A stretch of 5,807 nt of DNA from NCBI GenBank assembly GCA_015520145.1, contig WAQR01000001.1, positions 1 through 5,807 of the forward strand, written 5' to 3'. Numbering within the stretch: position 1 is the first letter of the stretch; each line of letters starts with the position of its first letter. This DNA is from Candidatus Hydrothermarchaeota archaeon. GTDB lineage: Archaea > Hydrothermarchaeota > Hydrothermarchaeia > Hydrothermarchaeales > WAQR01. The notes below the pieces were generated by a model that saw only the letters and a list, made by a program, of their open reading frames with translations, was not told the DNA's origin and did no database searches. This document shows, in pieces, positions 5,655 to 5,807 of this stretch. Position numbers and translations under genes: made by a program.

Positions 5655-5807
5655 CAGTCCCTCTTTTGCAGACATTACATGTCGCTAATGCATATCGAAT
5701 TACCCCAATATCAGACGTATCACACATATATCCGCCTCAAATATCGTAATAGATTATTGGGTTCTTCAACCAAACGCCATAAAATTTTCCTGGTTCGACT
5801 AAAAGCC
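5655..5807. other. Window-edge sequence without a defensible gene
   Basis: I recognise no gene, RNA or repeat here. The plus strand stays open from 5628 to the window end, with an ATG at 5679 that gives 43 codons, but no convincing ribosome binding site or familiar motif. The minus strand is open from 5806 to a TGA at 5720-5722, 28 codons rich in Arg and Leu, which might be the C-terminus of a gene entering from the right. Neither can be preferred from this sequence. Confidence 0.3.

Noticed and set aside
5785..5807. GGTTCGACT near the window end as a tRNA T-arm or integration-site remnant
   Set aside because: The bases flanking the loop-like sequence do not pair, and it does not repeat the 3' end of the tRNA-Gly gene in this window.

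Overview
The window comes from an archaeal chromosome. Three things support this: a Hel308-type repair helicase, a short (290-residue) archaeal-style ribose-phosphate pyrophosphokinase, and a tRNA-Gly gene without an encoded CCA, together with archaeal TATA boxes placed at the expected distance from several starts. A membrane-anchored, methionine-rich c-type cytochrome would fit a cytochrome-containing methanogen or methane-oxidising relative (Methanosarcinales-like). That placement is inference and cannot be proved here.

Layout. Bases 1-706 hold the 3' part of a class I SAM-dependent methyltransferase, A+T-rich and unlike the genes after it. Six bases after its stop codon lies a structure (709-781) with the architecture of an integron attC recombination site: TAAC and GTTA outer boxes, inner boxes that pair with one extra base on the left, unpaired spacers and a terminal hairpin. 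The methyltransferase plus attC therefore looks like an integron gene cassette, in an archaeal genome and directly upstream of core genes. This is the most notable observation in the window. A strongly G-depleted leader (776-860) follows and carries a TATA box placed for leaderless transcription of hel308.

Bases 861-3816 form a DNA-repair pair: hel308 (complete, 759 aa, ending in a PCNA-box-like peptide), then endonuclease V (216 aa) 25 bases later. A TATA box overlapping the endonuclease V stop codon probably drives the PRPP synthase gene (3850-4722), whose start is preceded by two tandem copies of GGGATTATA. A tRNA-Gly(CCC) gene (4759-4829) follows on the same strand. A convergent gene on the minus strand (4885-5511) encodes a methionine/glycine-rich monohaem cytochrome c lipoprotein with its own TATA box and a Shine-Dalgarno sequence that decides its start. 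The last 220 bases hold two small inverted repeats and no gene I can defend.

Functionally, Hel308 (remodelling of stalled forks) and endonuclease V (cleavage beside deaminated adenine) belong together in genome maintenance. PRPP synthase supplies nucleotide, histidine and cofactor synthesis. The cytochrome is an unrelated extracytoplasmic electron carrier. The methyltransferase appears to be transferred cargo.
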